Shown: positions 1 through 12,577 of the stretch, in pieces
How positions within the stretch are numbered: position 1 is the stretch's first letter
Layout: each line of letters starts with the position of its first letter
Notes under the pieces: model-generated
The model's database searches: none
The model's input: the letters and a program-made list of their open reading frames with translations, nothing else
Told to the model about the DNA's origin: nothing
DNA from: Hericium rajendrae
Lineage: Eukaryota > Basidiomycota > Agaricomycetes > Russulales > Hericiaceae
Assembly: GCA_033439255.1 (NCBI GenBank)
Contig: CM065882.1
Span: 434,001 to 498,000 of the forward strand
Direction: 5' to 3'
Length of the DNA: 64,000 bases
Made by a program: the position numbers and the translations under genes

Positions 1-1206
1 GATCAGGCCAAACAGGCCGATGGCGAGCCTAAGAGCATCTGGTAAATGTGAGGAACTGGACGAAAGGCCGTGATGCTCACGTTGAGAAGTTGTATAGCGG
101 ACCACCGAGCAAGAACGTCAGCGTCACCCAAAAGGTCGTGAAGCACGCGCTTGACGCGATCGTGATCAGAGAAGCCTGGATCAGCTCGGGCTCTGTGAAG
201 GCCAACCTCGCCATGCTCCACAGAATGTCGAAGTAGCTCAGCCCGACGTTCTTCGCGGGGTAGTCCGGCAGCATCACCCACAGCAGGAACAGCACTAGAT
301 ACTGCATTCCGATCGCCAAGTAATACACGACGCGCCATGTTGCGAACTCGGCGATGATGCCGGAGAAGACTCGTGCGATGAGCACGCCGAGGAGGAGCCC
401 AGAAATGACGATGGAGATCGCAGTTGCGCGGCGCTCTGGTGGGGCGAGGTCCGCTGCGAGCGGAATGAGGATCTGTCCGGATACGCTGAACGCGCCGACG
501 AGAAAGCAGAGGACCTCAAAGGCGACAAGGGATTTTGTGATCGAGAGCCCAATGGTTAAGCCTGCTGCGATAAAGGATAAAGAGAGCAACAAAGGGCGAC
601 GAGGTAGAAGGTCACCCAATGGGGTGAGAAGGAGCAGACCCGTCGCGTATCTGAATGATGAACGGAGCTGAAGCTTGTAAGTGGTTTCGGGAAAGAAAAA
701 ATAGTAAATTCGGACTTACCCTCCTTGCAGGAGCGTGGGTATACTGAAATTAGTCTTTCGTCAGTCGTATAGGATAAAGAGCAGAAGAGTCGCTTACTTG
801 GACACTTCACTATAGTCCACATGGAACGAACTTGCTAGCTGGACTATAGCACACTTCAGCAACCACAAAAACTGCCAGGAAACCCAAGATTTTACTGAGC
901 AAAGGTTGGCAGTAGTAAAGATTGGCCACAACTTGTCCGGCAGCGTGGCAGGATCAGCTGATTACTCCGACACCTGCAACGGAGATCGCACTTACCGAAT
1001 GTACCCGCGAAGCCGAACAAGGCATTCATTGCAAGCCCGAACTTGATGGGTTTGTCAGGATTATATCGCAGCCTCCGGGGAATGGGCAGAAATCCGAAGT
1101 CTTTCTTGCGTTGCAAGAATTCAAGTGCTTTTGATCCAGTGAGTTCTGAGATGACGCTCGATGGCACAGAAAGGGTCTCTGTGCTGCGACCTCCCCGCGG
1201 ATGCAT
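1..1206 (-). CDS. MFS transporter, six exons seen, C-terminus beyond the left edge
   Basis: Major facilitator superfamily membrane transporter, probably of the general-substrate/efflux type; the substrate cannot be told. Exons that join in frame on the minus strand are 1206-996, 931-896, 834-798, 743-720, 650-81 and 28-1. The spliced protein reads MHPRGG at the start, then a first helix followed by VANLYYCQPLL, then IPTLLQGGYATGLLLL and the classic loop GDLLPRRP between helices 2 and 3. More hydrophobic helices and a cytoplasmic loop follow. Every intron has GT-AG ends and the phases match. Exons 2 to 4 are only 36, 37 and 24 bases long. The last helices are missing because the gene leaves the window. 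The start is the first in-frame ATG before the conserved part. It is divergent from the BTB gene at 2398. Confidence 0.85.
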
Positions 1207-2397
1207 GGCGTCCTCAGTCATAACGCTAACGTCGAAGGTACCTGGCACGAATGAGGGGGAAAGAGGACTGCGCACTGTAGGAGCCGCGGTCGGCCGTTCT
1301 TATCTTGGGAGCGGCTGCAGCGTGTTGGTGTGAGCTGACGGAGAAGATCTCAAGGATCGTCCGCTTGGTCATTCTATATCCAACCAGCCTATCGTTGATT
1401 GGCGATGCGCTGTGATGTTTGAGGCCAGAAGTGGTATGTTTGCTCCACGCCTCCCTCTTCTCCGGAGTAGAAGCTATCGACCGATCTGGACTGCTATTCG
1501 TGACGCATGAATCCTGTTGGAGACTTGGAGACCGCCCTAGTCGGGAGCCATTCCATCTGCTTGTAGTAACTCGATCCGTACCACTCATCGTGGCGTACGA
1601 CACAAGCCTGCTGTACACATGCACCCGGCTTTCATGTGGGTGCGCGCCTGTGCATGTTCATCTAGTTATGTCATGCGCATTCAAAAATACTTCTTGAATG
1701 TGCCGTTAGCCTCGGTACTCTAAGAACTGGGGTAGAACAAAACGAGAATGATAGACTTACTTTTGGCCTACTAGCCACAGGACCCTTGCAGTTTTTGAGG
1801 ACTAACCCAACATGTCTCCACTCGCTCTCCTCGATCCGACATCGAGATGCCTGACTAGATAAGCACATTGGTCACGGTTTCGAGATCTCGAGACAGCCTG
1901 GCGTGTTGTCCGCACAGATAGTACTTACACAGACCTGGTATGACGGACGCAAATAGCGGACATTGAATTTCCTTGTTCCGCGACTGAGTCGCAAGGATGG
2001 AGAAACGTGCATGAGAATCGAGATAGCTGTGCCATTGCAATGAATGGAAATTCCCTGGTACTTCGTGCGGCGAACCGATGACCACCTGATCAACGACAAA
2101 GGCATGCGAGGGAAGAAAACTTGGGGGGATGCAAGTTGCCCGTGCAACTGACTGAGAGTGGAAATCGTAGTACTTGACGCGTCTCGGCAGCGCGTCGCGT
2201 GTTCTGCTCGTGCTGCTACAAACACAAACATCGTCGGTTCGTTTGACATCAAGGCCATCTCCGCCTTGTCGTCCTCAGCAGTATCTGCCTCACCAAAAGA
2301 GTTCACCTACGTTTCGGTGAGTACGGACCATCAGGGCATTTTTTGCAGCATTTCAATGTCCTCATGATCGTATGTTAATGTTTTCATTGTAGTCGGC
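1207..2397. other. Intergenic stretch between divergent MFS and BTB genes
   Basis: No ORF here resembles a known protein. A GT-AG pair (GTGAGTACGG near 2318 to TTGTAG near 2391) just before the BTB start codon suggests an intron in the 5' untranslated region of that gene. Minus-strand ORFs around 1671-2306 have no recognisable domain and no convincing start. Confidence 0.4.
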
Positions 2398-3396
2398 ATG
2401 CCAGAGAGTAACATCTCCAACGACATTCCAGTCTTGAATGCGGAGCCAAGAGCATTTGGGCCTCCCTTCGATGACCAGGAAGCAGACGTGATCCTGCGCT
2501 CATGCGATCTATTCGAATTTCGCACTTATAAAGCCGCACTTGCCCGTGCATCGCCATTCTTCAGAACCATGTTTTCTCTGCCGCGCGATGAGCACAGCTC
2601 CGAAGAGATAGATGAGCAGAGGGATGGGCTTCATGTTCTCCCGGTTTCCGAGGACAGCAAGACCCTAAAAATCCTCCTTTCTTTCCTCGGCTCATATACC
2701 GCCTCTCGTCCCGAATCACTGAAGGACGCCTTTGCGGTGCTTGGAACTGCACGCAAATACGACATGGAATCTCTCTTAGCGATCCTGCGCGATCTCTACT
2801 TCAAGGGAGAGCACGGCATGATCAACGTGGAAACGGCATTTCGAGCGTATGGGTTAGCATGTCGGTACCACTTACAGGAAGAGGCCTTGATGGCCGCGCG
2901 ATACACACTGCAGAAGCCAATGGATCTCAACGCGTACGGCAAGGATCTGCTTCTCGTCTCGGGAGCGGACCTCTACGCATTGACACAATATCGTGACCGC
3001 TGCAAAGACGCTGTCTCGGATGTTTTTCGTCAAATTAGCCTCGGAGCAGCCTTGGATCTATGGGTGCCAGATGATGAGGAGGGTCCTCCTTGCTTTTCAT
3101 TGTACACTGACCATCGACCTCTATGGATTTCGAAATATTTCAAAGGGTTGGGGAAGGACGTGAAGCAGGATAAAATTCATCTATCCCCGCAGGCCATGAA
3201 TAAGTGGCATTTCCATTCCAGGCTGTTGCGGCATGCACAAGCACCTGCACTTGACGGCGAGCCTTATCGGCTTGATCAAAAATGTCCATATTGTCTGGAC
3301 TTATCTAACGACGCCACTCGCTTGGAACAGTTCTGTCAGACGATTCAGGGTATGATCGACACTGCCATCCAAGGTGTAAGCAATGCATCGTTATGA
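2398..3396 (+). CDS. BTB/POZ domain protein
   Basis: A 332-residue protein in one exon. Residues about 25-125 form a BTB/POZ fold: EADVILRSCDLFEF, then YKAALARASPFFRTMF, then LPVSEDSKTLKILLSFL. BTB domains mediate dimerisation and often bring substrates to Cul3 ubiquitin ligases. In Agaricomycetes this family is strongly expanded, and the targets are unknown. After the BTB there is a helical region (about 130-200) and a C-terminal CPYC motif near residue 297, which this family often keeps in the form CxxC. The ATG at 2398 is preceded by a likely 5' UTR intron acceptor. A second, diverged member lies at 6598, so the two may be old duplicates. Domain call is firm, cellular role unknown. Confidence 0.85.
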   Translation: MPESNISNDIPVLNAEPRAFGPPFDDQEADVILRSCDLFEFRTYKAALARASPFFRTMFSLPRDEHSSEEIDEQRDGLHVLPVSEDSKTLKILLSFLGSYTASRPESLKDAFAVLGTARKYDMESLLAILRDLYFKGEHGMINVETAFRAYGLACRYHLQEEALMAARYTLQKPMDLNAYGKDLLLVSGADLYALTQYRDRCKDAVSDVFRQISLGAALDLWVPDDEEGPPCFSLYTDHRPLWISKYFKGLGKDVKQDKIHLSPQAMNKWHFHSRLLRHAQAPALDGEPYRLDQKCPYCLDLSNDATRLEQFCQTIQGMIDTAIQGVSNASL

Positions 3397-3650
3397 ACTG
3401 TGTGTCTAGTGACTGAGATGCTCTTGTTTGCTTAACAGGTCGCCTTGGACCACACGTTCTAAGGAGGCGTAGCCTCGCGTCCATTCCTGTGATCCCGCAT
3501 GGCACTGAGAATAGAAAAAGCAGAGTTTGAACGAGATGTCGTTGGACATTTTGAGTTAGTCAGATGTACATGTATCCGAGTCGTCGGCTTAAAGATCAAG
3601 TCGTGAAAGGTCGTGAAATTCTAGTAATGCGCTCTCTTACAATCGGGTTC

Positions 3651-4737
3651 CTAAGGATCCTCCGTTTTGGTAGTCCTCGCAGTGCTCTCCCACAACTTCC
3701 TCCGCTGCTCAGGCGACCCGAAATACCGCGCCATGCCCAAATCCTCGCCCTTACTGCCAATCCGCCAAGCTCCCGGAACACTGCCGGATCCCTTGTCCGC
3801 CGTACTGCGGTAAAGACCGCTCCAGAGATACTCGCCGCACTCGTCTTGAGATACGGTAAATGGCCGCAGAAGTGGGAGGATGACGTTAATGGCATGCAGG
3901 ACAAGCGAGTCTGATGCCTTCAAGAGGTTCGTGCGGACGCCTCCGGGGAACGCGTGTCCGAATGCAATGCCAGGATTGCGAAGCGCGAATTCCTAACAGA
4001 AGACCATAAGCAATGGGTTAGGAAGGCAGTGGATGGACAGACAGACCTCGCACATGAGATCATTCCATGCGGCTGCGTCGTTAGGGCCACCACCCCGCCC
4101 CGCAGAAAAGACAGACAAGACCTTCGAATCCTGCTTAGCATCACGCGCCGCTCGGAGTGCCGGGAGAAGCTCGTGAATGAACGACCAGCGCCCGTAGTAG
4201 TGCACTGATGTCTCTTTGTCCAGGCCCTCAGCCGTTGTCGTCTGCGCAGCGCCGAGAACGCCAGCAGTGATGACGAGGAAGTTTATTTTGGGATGTCTTG
4301 AGAATATGTCTGCGGCCGAGCGCTTCACGTCTGAGATGAGCGAGACGTCGCAAGGGACGAATTCGTACGAGCCGGTAGTACTAGGACATATAAGTTCAGA
4401 TGCATGGATGGAACATAGAGAAACCTTACCTCGAGTTTCCATTGGCCGCCTTCATCTTCGAGATGATGCTCTCTGCCGCCTCGCGATTACGGCCAACCAG
4501 CACGATGTTCGAGTTACCCTTCGTATGCCGGTTAAACGCCTCCACCATGCCCTGTCCGATGCCCGACGTGCCGCCAACGAATACAGCAGTAGGATTCGAT
4601 AGTTTCGCCGCAGAGGCGAGGTTCTTTGCTGCAGCTTGGGATGCCATAGGGTAAGATCGGGACGCTCGACGGTTGCTGAGGATGAGGGCGATGAGGAGAG
4701 CTATAAGTATGGCAGCAATGCGGCGGAACGAGAGCAT
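3651..4737 (-). CDS. Short-chain dehydrogenase/reductase (SDR), membrane-anchored
   Basis: NAD(P)-dependent oxidoreductase of the SDR superfamily. The exons are 4737-4430, 4380-4047 and 3992-3651; they sum to 984 bases, giving 327 residues in an unbroken frame. The N-terminus (MLSFRRIAAILIALLIALIL) is a hydrophobic anchor. The Rossmann motif GGTSGIGQG and then LVGRNRE are present, followed by CDVS and FLVITAGV (the NNAG-like position). After the strand VLSVFSAGRGGG the usual YxxxK catalytic pair is not visible. The chain goes almost directly to AAAWNDLM and then EFALRNPGIAFGHAFPGGVRTNLL, the conserved region of the retinol-dehydrogenase-like fungal SDRs. The active site may be degenerate. A TATAAA-like box stands about 85 bases upstream of the ATG. 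Confidence 0.8.
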
Positions 4738-4820
4738 ATCAGACCTGGATCAGAAGGTAGGCCGGCCGAGTACGCGTCAGACTCACACACTGCAGGAACG
4801 AACGGGCTAGACACGATGCC

Positions 4821-4828
4821 TTTATATA
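4821..4828 (-). promoter_or_regulatory. TATA-like box of the SDR gene
   Basis: The minus strand reads TATATAAA here, about 85 bases upstream of the SDR start codon at 4737. Position and sequence fit a core promoter; there is no experimental support. Confidence 0.4.
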
Positions 4829-6597
4829 CCGCCCACCGATCTCAGAACCTCCGCGCATATCACTTGCTGATTCAGCATCATGCATCTTCGGACGGCAGGA
4901 CGCGTAGGCGCACACTACGCGGATGCCGCTCATGACCATGTTGAGAAATGATGCTTGTTGCGCGGAGGCTTGTCGCTTGCGACTGGACAGCATGACCTAC
5001 AGCTAATGCGGATATGTGCTCGAAACCGCTTACCTGCAGATGACGAAGGGCAGGAAAAGCCGACTCGATAAATAGCGAGCCACACACGCCTCTTGTCAGG
5101 TCGCTCAGTTGTGGCGGTGCCGCTAGGCTCTACGAGCAAGATATGGTTTTCGAGAGCCTGACTGAAAGCCTGTCGAGAGCAATTGCAAGTGCCCACGGGA
5201 AGGAAGCCAACACAAACAACGCGCCTGCGGGAAAGTGACGTTCAATTCCAGAGAAAAGCTGATCAGATAGTACGTATACCCAGCTATGACCTCAGAGTCA
5301 TCAGAAACCGATATCTGCAGAGCAGCACTGTTCTAGCGGATAGCCAATGCAGTGCCAACTGGATGGATCAAACAGCTAGAAGTCCAGTACTATGCAAAGC
5401 GCCGTGGATCTCGGTCACTAGTGTTCGTGTACGACAATCACTCCCGATAAGAGCAATCTGAGTGAAAAGCATACTTGCGCCTTGCGGAGGGTGATGCAGG
5501 CTATGCTGCAGGATCATCTTGTATACGTGCGAATGAAGCATCGTCAGAAAAGACAGGCAGTCACAGTTGTGGGAAGAATATCCTGAGGATTTTCGTGAAT
5601 TTCGGGCGTGGTCGGCATTTCTCACGCTGCTTTCTTCTCTTCGACTCCGCTGGCCGACTTGAAGTTGAAACGTTGACCAATGACCTGTACAGTGCACATT
5701 ATACTTGTTAACAGCTCTTGATTATCGCCCAGCATCTCAGTCTACGCACGAAACTCCGTCTTTGAAATAAGACAAATCTCGACGTATAGGGGGTTTCTAC
5801 CAGGTAAACTTGACTCGCGGCCCATGTAAACCTCGTGCAGGCGGCGTCAGAACAAGGGCCATACTTAGCGCATGTCGACGGCGATTGTATTGATTTGGAC
5901 TTTATCAGGACAGGGGACTTATTCTGTCGCCGTCGCATGGACCACATGTGACGGCACACTGAACCTCGCGTTTCCTCGCTGTTGCGGCGAGTCGAGGCGT
6001 TCTCGGTGTAGCTCCCTGCGGATAGGGCTTTTATGTTGTTCTGCGGATCGGCATCGATCGGGCAGTCAAAGCGAGGCGTTTGTTGTATTGCTTGCTGCTC
6101 TTCCATCAAGATCCTGTATTGCCATGTGGTGGGAATGCCGGGTCCCCAACAAGAACATGCGGACGCCTTGCCACGTACTTACAGGCTCAAGCTAACGTTT
6201 CGTCATCATGCAGAGCTTTGAGCAGGCCATATGATGTCAGAAGGCTGCCGTCGTTCCTGCGAATCGAAGCCACTGGCGGCCAATTATCAAGTCCTTGGGC
6301 CTATCGCCACACTAGCGCTTTGATTTCGCCAAACAATTAGGGACAACGCTTTGGCCTTTCTTGATGGTGCCCTGGCTGTCGTCTGGTTTTGGCACATAGA
6401 CAAAAGACATCGCTTTTCTGGTACGGAGGAAAGGTATAAAGATCTGCTATTCTACGTCCAGTGTCGTTATCAACTGAGCTGAAACGCGTTTGACTATTCT
6501 CCCGGTGCGTACCATGCACTGACTTTACATTTGCTATAGATTCTCATGCTAACGTCATAGATTATCTCAAACCATCCAATCAGACGACTGAAGTAAT
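4829..6597. other. 1.8-kb stretch without a recognisable gene
   Basis: Several short ORFs occur on both strands. The best is on the minus strand around 5708-6106, starting MEEQQAIQQTPRF. None shows a domain, and none joins by obvious splice sites into a longer protein. The right end is the promoter region of the second BTB gene. Confidence 0.35.
6435..6440 (+). promoter_or_regulatory. TATA box candidate of the second BTB gene
   Basis: TATAAA in the plus strand about 160 bases upstream of the ATG at 6598. The distance allows for a 5' UTR of roughly 130 bases. Confidence 0.35.
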
Positions 6598-7672
6598 ATG
6601 TCTCCTTACCCATACAAGAAGTCCAAGCAAGTCGCCGCCGCCTACCCAAACGCCTTTAGCCCCGACATCATCCTGCGCTCCTCCGATCACGTCGATTTCT
6701 GCACCTTCCAAGCCATCCTCGCCCGGTCCTCTGACGTCTTCGCACGCGTGCTCATCCTCCCAGCATCAGACTGGAGAGATCCCACAACAGGGCTCCAGCC
6801 CGCCCCAAAGCGCGAAGACGGCGTGCCCGTGGTCCTCATGCCCGAAGACTCGAAAGTCTTGCGCAGCCTCGTCAGCACCGTATCCCCAGGCCCGATCATC
6901 ATGCCCGATACGCTTCCAGAGACCCTGGATGTCCTGGCCGCCGCGAACAAATACGGCATGGGCCTGGCACTCGACGCCATCCGCACGCTGATGCCGCCGA
7001 TCGCAACCCTCGTCAACGAGCACAACGCCGCAGCGACGTTCAAAACAGCCCTCGCAGGCCGCCTACTCGACGAGGCGCTCGCCGCCGCCCGCGCACTCGT
7101 GCGCTCGCCCAGCTGCTGCGCGAAGATGGCGGGCTTCACGGACGCAGAGCAGCGCGTGTTTCAGCTTTTCCGCTCGGACTGGATCTACCAGCTGGTGGCC
7201 GTCGCCAAGCAGATGCGCGACTTCAAGCTGAATGAGTCCACTCACGATCAGTATTTCCGCCCGCGGAACGGCATGCAGGCGTGCGTCAGCGGGCTGAAAT
7301 CGGTCGAGGCGCAGCACGCGCGCACGTTCGGCAGCCTTGATGTACCGTGCTGGTGGTACGCCTACTGGCAGGACGTCATGTGCGATCTGGAGAGCGGCCA
7401 ACTCGTGCCCACGGCGGAGGCTCTGTTCACGGGGCTTGACGCGGCGGGCCGGGCATATATATGCAATGAAAAGTGCCGTCACTGCTGCTTCAGCTTTGGC
7501 AGCTCTACAGTCTCGACTGATCTTATAGAAGAGCTTTTGATGAAGGTATGTGGGTGTTGGTGTAATTTGTTGGACAATCTTCTTATCTATCTTGCGTTCT
7601 CAGGTACGATTGGACATGGGCCATCCGGAATCAGCAACACTTCATGCATCCAGCCTCGCGATGCGATCATAA
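6598..7672 (+). CDS. BTB/POZ domain protein, two exons
   Basis: A 338-residue protein from exons 6598-7545 and 7604-7672. The intron (GTATGT...CTCAG) is supported because splicing gives an in-frame tail VRLDMGHPES... ending in TAA, whereas reading through gives an unrelated tail. The BTB fold spans about residues 18-110: FSPDIILRSSDHVDF, FQAILARSSDVFARV, then VVLMPEDSKVLRSLV. The rest is alpha-helical with a Cys pair, CRHC, near residue 294, at the place where the BTB protein at 2398 has CPYC. Overall identity between the two is low but the plan is the same. It is convergent with the penta-EF-hand gene; only about 155 bases separate their stop codons. Role unknown, possibly a Cul3 adaptor. 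Confidence 0.85.
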
Positions 7673-7827
7673 AGTTATGCATACGTTCAGCGATACATAT
7701 GTAGTGTACAGCAGCTAGTCTTTGCATACCCCTCATTCAGCTTCTTTCATCGGCAATACTATATGCTCCATACCACATGCACGCATAAATTTCTCTTATC
7801 AGCAATATAATGTATCGATGTTGGTCT

Positions 7828-9019
<1,192 letters not shown>

Positions 9020-9091
9020 GCTTCTTTAGCTAGCTTGCGACAATCTGGAGATGTCTAAAAACGTGAACAGCTGATCAGGACACGCACGCGG

Positions 9092-9098
9092 CCTTATA
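9092..9098 (-). promoter_or_regulatory. TATA-like box of the PEF gene
   Basis: TATAAGG on the minus strand, about 75 bases upstream of the start codon at 9019. Confidence 0.35.
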
Positions 9099-9459
9099 TT
9101 AGTCTCGTCCTGTACAGCAAAAGCAAATGATGTCGATAACGCACAGGGTTGTCGTGTCTGAATAGATTGGTATGACGGTTTGCTGTACAATGAAAAGCTT
9201 GGATGCATCGCCCAGATTGTTATCGCCGTCGTGGTTTCCGGGTTCGGCATTTGCCAGCTCTGGTGTCATTCTAAGGCCTCCAGGCGCCTATAAGCACACC
9301 TTCCAAGTTCAAACCGAAAAACAGTCTGCAATGCTGCCGCAGGAGAGTAGGATGTAATCAACGAAGAAGCAGCATACAACGGCCATCTCCAAGTCCCAGA
9401 TCCCGTCACTGAATCCCAAAGTAATTTCGACCGATCTTCGTCCGACGTAGAGGTCCTAC

Positions 9460-10475
9460 TAGCAGTACGGCCCAGAATATCCTGAGAAGCCAGTAGGCAT
9501 CCGGTCTCTCATGATGCAGTCTCGTCAATCTCTGATTGGCCTCTACCAGAACGATTTGCTTTCATGGCTGATGGACGCGGCGCCGCCCGAGTACAGCTCT
9601 ACAGAAAGCTTAGCGCGCCGTCTTCTGAGTTGCAACTTCGTCGCTGTGCATACCACGTCAACAGTAGGCCCAACATCTTCTTCACATTACGCTTGCACTA
9701 CATATGCAAATGATCAAATCCTCTAGTCCTTCCTGCACGCGTTATACAATCTAGCCTCCAAACCCTCTTATGCTGAAGCTCTCCGAGACGAAGTCCTGAC
9801 CACGCTAGGCACAGACCCAACAGGCTGGACACATAAAGCGTTCGATGCCTGCTGGAAGCTAGACAGCTTCCTCAGGGAGTCAGCGCGTCTCAGCACAGTC
9901 GGCGCATGTACGTGCCACGGCACCGCACATCGCTCCACTCTCCCGTCTGACGCCCGAATAACAGTATCCTTCACCCGCAAAGCAATGCGCACGTACACGT
10001 TCCGCGACGGGACGGTCATCCCGGAGGGGACAACAGTGGCAGTCGCACAGACCGCGACCCATCGCGACGAGGCATACTACCCGAATGCCGCCGACTTCGA
10101 CGCATTCCGGTTTTCGCGCCTGCGCGAGGCTGTAGCTGGGAAGAAAATCGAAGACGACGACGACGCACAGGGCGAAGGCGGAGACTGGCGCCATCGGCTT
10201 ACGGGTACGGGCCTCGGCTTCCTGCCCTTCGGAGGTGGGCGGCATGCATGGTTCGTACTCTTTTCGTCGAGAATGAACATTTGTTAATGCTGTTTGTACA
10301 TGCTAGCCCAGGAAGGTTCTTTGCGGCTTTGGAGCTGAAGTGCATGATGGCATATGTCCTGCTGAGGTACGACGTGAAGATGGCTGATGAGGGCATCAGA
10401 CCGCGAGATCAGTGGTTCGGTCCCTTGTGTATCCCAGGAGGACATGCCAACGTCCTCTTCCGACGAAGAGCATAA
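9460..10475 (+). pseudogene. 5'-truncated cytochrome P450 (CYP512-like), C-terminal half only
   Basis: C-terminal half of a fungal P450, close to the complete gene at 18336. It starts abruptly at YGPEYPEKP; immediately upstream the frame has stops and no similarity to the paralogue, so the N-terminal anchor and roughly the first 250 residues are lost. What remains is fully open when spliced. It contains NDLLSWLMDAAPPEY, the I-helix NFVAVHTTST, SFLHALYNLASKPSY, the K-helix ExxR in FLRESARL, and the heme loop FGGGRHACPGRFF, whose Cys codon is made by joining TG and C across an intron. The C-terminus is VLFRRRA. All introns sit where the intact paralogue has them, with GT-AG ends kept. It may be a recent truncation; transcription is unknown. 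Confidence 0.75.
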
Positions 10476-10581
10476 TCATACATGCCATGCTTACGTTCTC
10501 TTCGAATCAAACTGCCATGGTCCCAAAGAGTAAAGCCTACATGGACTCGAATGCCCCGGCAAATGTAAGTATGCAATAGAA

Positions 10582-11942
10582 TCAAGCCGCCGATTCCGCC
10601 CGCTCTTCAGACTGAGCGACGCCGTCGGCTTCAGCCTCAGCGCGCTTCTTCCACCACTAGAACGGCCAACGTCAGCAATATGGACATGTGCCGGAGATGC
10701 CTCAAAGAGGCGCAAGCCGGAGAGTGAGTCGTACCTCAGCTGCTTGGTGAATGGCGTCTTCGATGTTGACTTTTGGCTGGTATCCTAAGACATTGCGAGC
10801 CTGACATGCTCACACGTCAATGAAGCCGAATGTTACATATTGGATTGCAACGTGCCTTGTCAATGTTATACCACTGGGTGATGCTCGTGAACAGGACAGC
10901 ATATCGGTTGAACTCGGTAGTGCCTCGAGTAAGCCAGGCCCAAATCTCGGCAACATACGCCATGCAGAGTGCTAACCAGACAGGAATCTTGGTGATATTT
11001 TTGGGGTCAAGATCCGCGGCGGGCGCTCCGAGTTCACGCCAGATCTTCCGAGTTACGTCCCATGAAGGCATAGGAGTGCCGTTCGTTATGAAGAAAGCTT
11101 GGCCTGCAACTGATGCATCCGAGGAAGGAGCATCCACTCCGCTTAGTGGCAGACGATCGGCCGCCAGCAAATGGGCATCCGCGACATTTCCGACGTACGC
11201 CCAGTCGATAAGGTTGGTATTGTTGCCGATCTGGACTTTGTGCTGACCTTCAGCAAGAGCACGAACCATGCGAGGGAGAAGTTGTGGATCTCCGGGACTG
11301 TAGACATAAATTCCAGGTTTAATGGGATGACATATGCCTCGGCGACACGTACCTAATCATTCCGCATGGACGTAGTGCCACGGTCCGTAGCCTATCGCTA
11401 TCTGCGCTGAGAATTAAGTACTCGGCGACGGCTTTGGTGTGGTGATAGGCGTCGTAGCCCTTCTGGGGGATCGACGCCTGGCTTTCCGAGACGCCATGCA
11501 GATCGGCTCCCGTCCAAACCACCCCGGTCGAAGATGTGTAAATGAGTTTACGGACCGATGACTGTTCGCAAGCTTTCAACAAAGTCTTTGTACCAGCCAC
11601 GTTCACTCGAGAGTAGATGTTCCCAGCCAGACCATGAATGGGGGAAGCAGTGTGAAACACAACGGTGGTACCGTTCTGGATGTTCTTGTCAGCATATACA
11701 ATATGATGCCATATCGAAGAGGACGAGCTCACCTGGCCTATCGTCATAAGGAGCTTGTCGAAGTCGCAGATATCCCCCTCGATATACAGGACATTCTGGA
11801 TCCGTTCGCGCGACGCCGGCACTCTCGGGTCATACACTGCTACATGCTGCTCGCCCCGATCGACGAGAGCCTGGACAATGTGCGATCCCAAGAACCCAGC
11901 ACCACCAACCACGAGATAGTGCGCTGGGGAGTCGGAGGACAT
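10582..11942 (-). CDS. 3-beta-hydroxysteroid dehydrogenase / ERG26-like NAD-dependent dehydrogenase
   Basis: Member of the extended SDR family that oxidises 3-beta-hydroxyl groups of sterols; ERG26 in yeast performs 3-dehydrogenation and decarboxylation at C-4. The start is MSSDSPAHYLVVGGAGFLG at 11942, directly giving the NAD-binding GGxGFLG; an upstream GTG-led extension was rejected. Exons are split by short introns. Motifs in order are FHTASP, LIYTSSTGVVW, the catalytic YHHTK in DAYHHTKAVAEY, LRPCGMI, VGNVADAHLLAA, FITNG, and near the end LGYQPKVNIEDAI. The last exon is WWKKRAEAEADG... to the stop at 10582. ERG26 proper is a housekeeping gene, but this copy sits among P450 genes. It may be a specialised paralogue for triterpenoid modification, which the sequence alone cannot settle. 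Confidence 0.8.
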
Positions 11943-12577
11943 GTTGTTGAAAGAACGCTTGGAGAGGCGCTCGATAGGATGTCTCTCACGACGTCGGGCC
12001 ACAAATAAAAGGTATTTTCGATGAAATCACCCGTGGAAGGGAACCCTACACTGTGTGATCTACTTGTGATGCACATCCTGTCTTCGATTCAACCTTCACC
12101 TCCACGTATCATGATTAAGATGTGCTCCCACGCATGATGATCCTGGACGACAAATCTTCAGTGAAAAGACCACGACAGTCGGCGCTAGGCACAGCAGAAC
12201 GATCAGAGACATGAAACAGGGAAGTACTAGATGGATTCGGGAGGGGTGACTCTGTGAGCGAATACTCCGAGCGCTGAGAGTGGAAGGAAGCCTGGAAGCA
12301 CTGCGTTGTTTGGCGCTCATGAGGTACAGCCAAAGCATGTTTCTCAAATGAACGATGCCTCGCGATCTTCAGGCAATCCGGAAGGACGTCGTTGCAACTT
12401 GCAATCGTATCTACGCTCAACCCTCGAACTCTGTCACACCTATCTGACACACTAATAAATATATACTGCCAAGCTCCTACATGCTACAGCCGTCGCGGTA
12501 TCCCTATCTTGGAATCGGTGTATTCCTTATGTACGAGCCAGAGTATTACAGCGAGTTCTGAATGAGCTCTACCTTGC
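11943..12577. other. Intergenic stretch, no gene seen
   Basis: About 630 bases between the start of the ERG26-like gene and the end of the P450 at 12578, both on the minus strand. Short ORFs around 12096-12450 show no domain. It should hold the promoter of the ERG26-like gene and the terminator of the P450. Confidence 0.4.
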
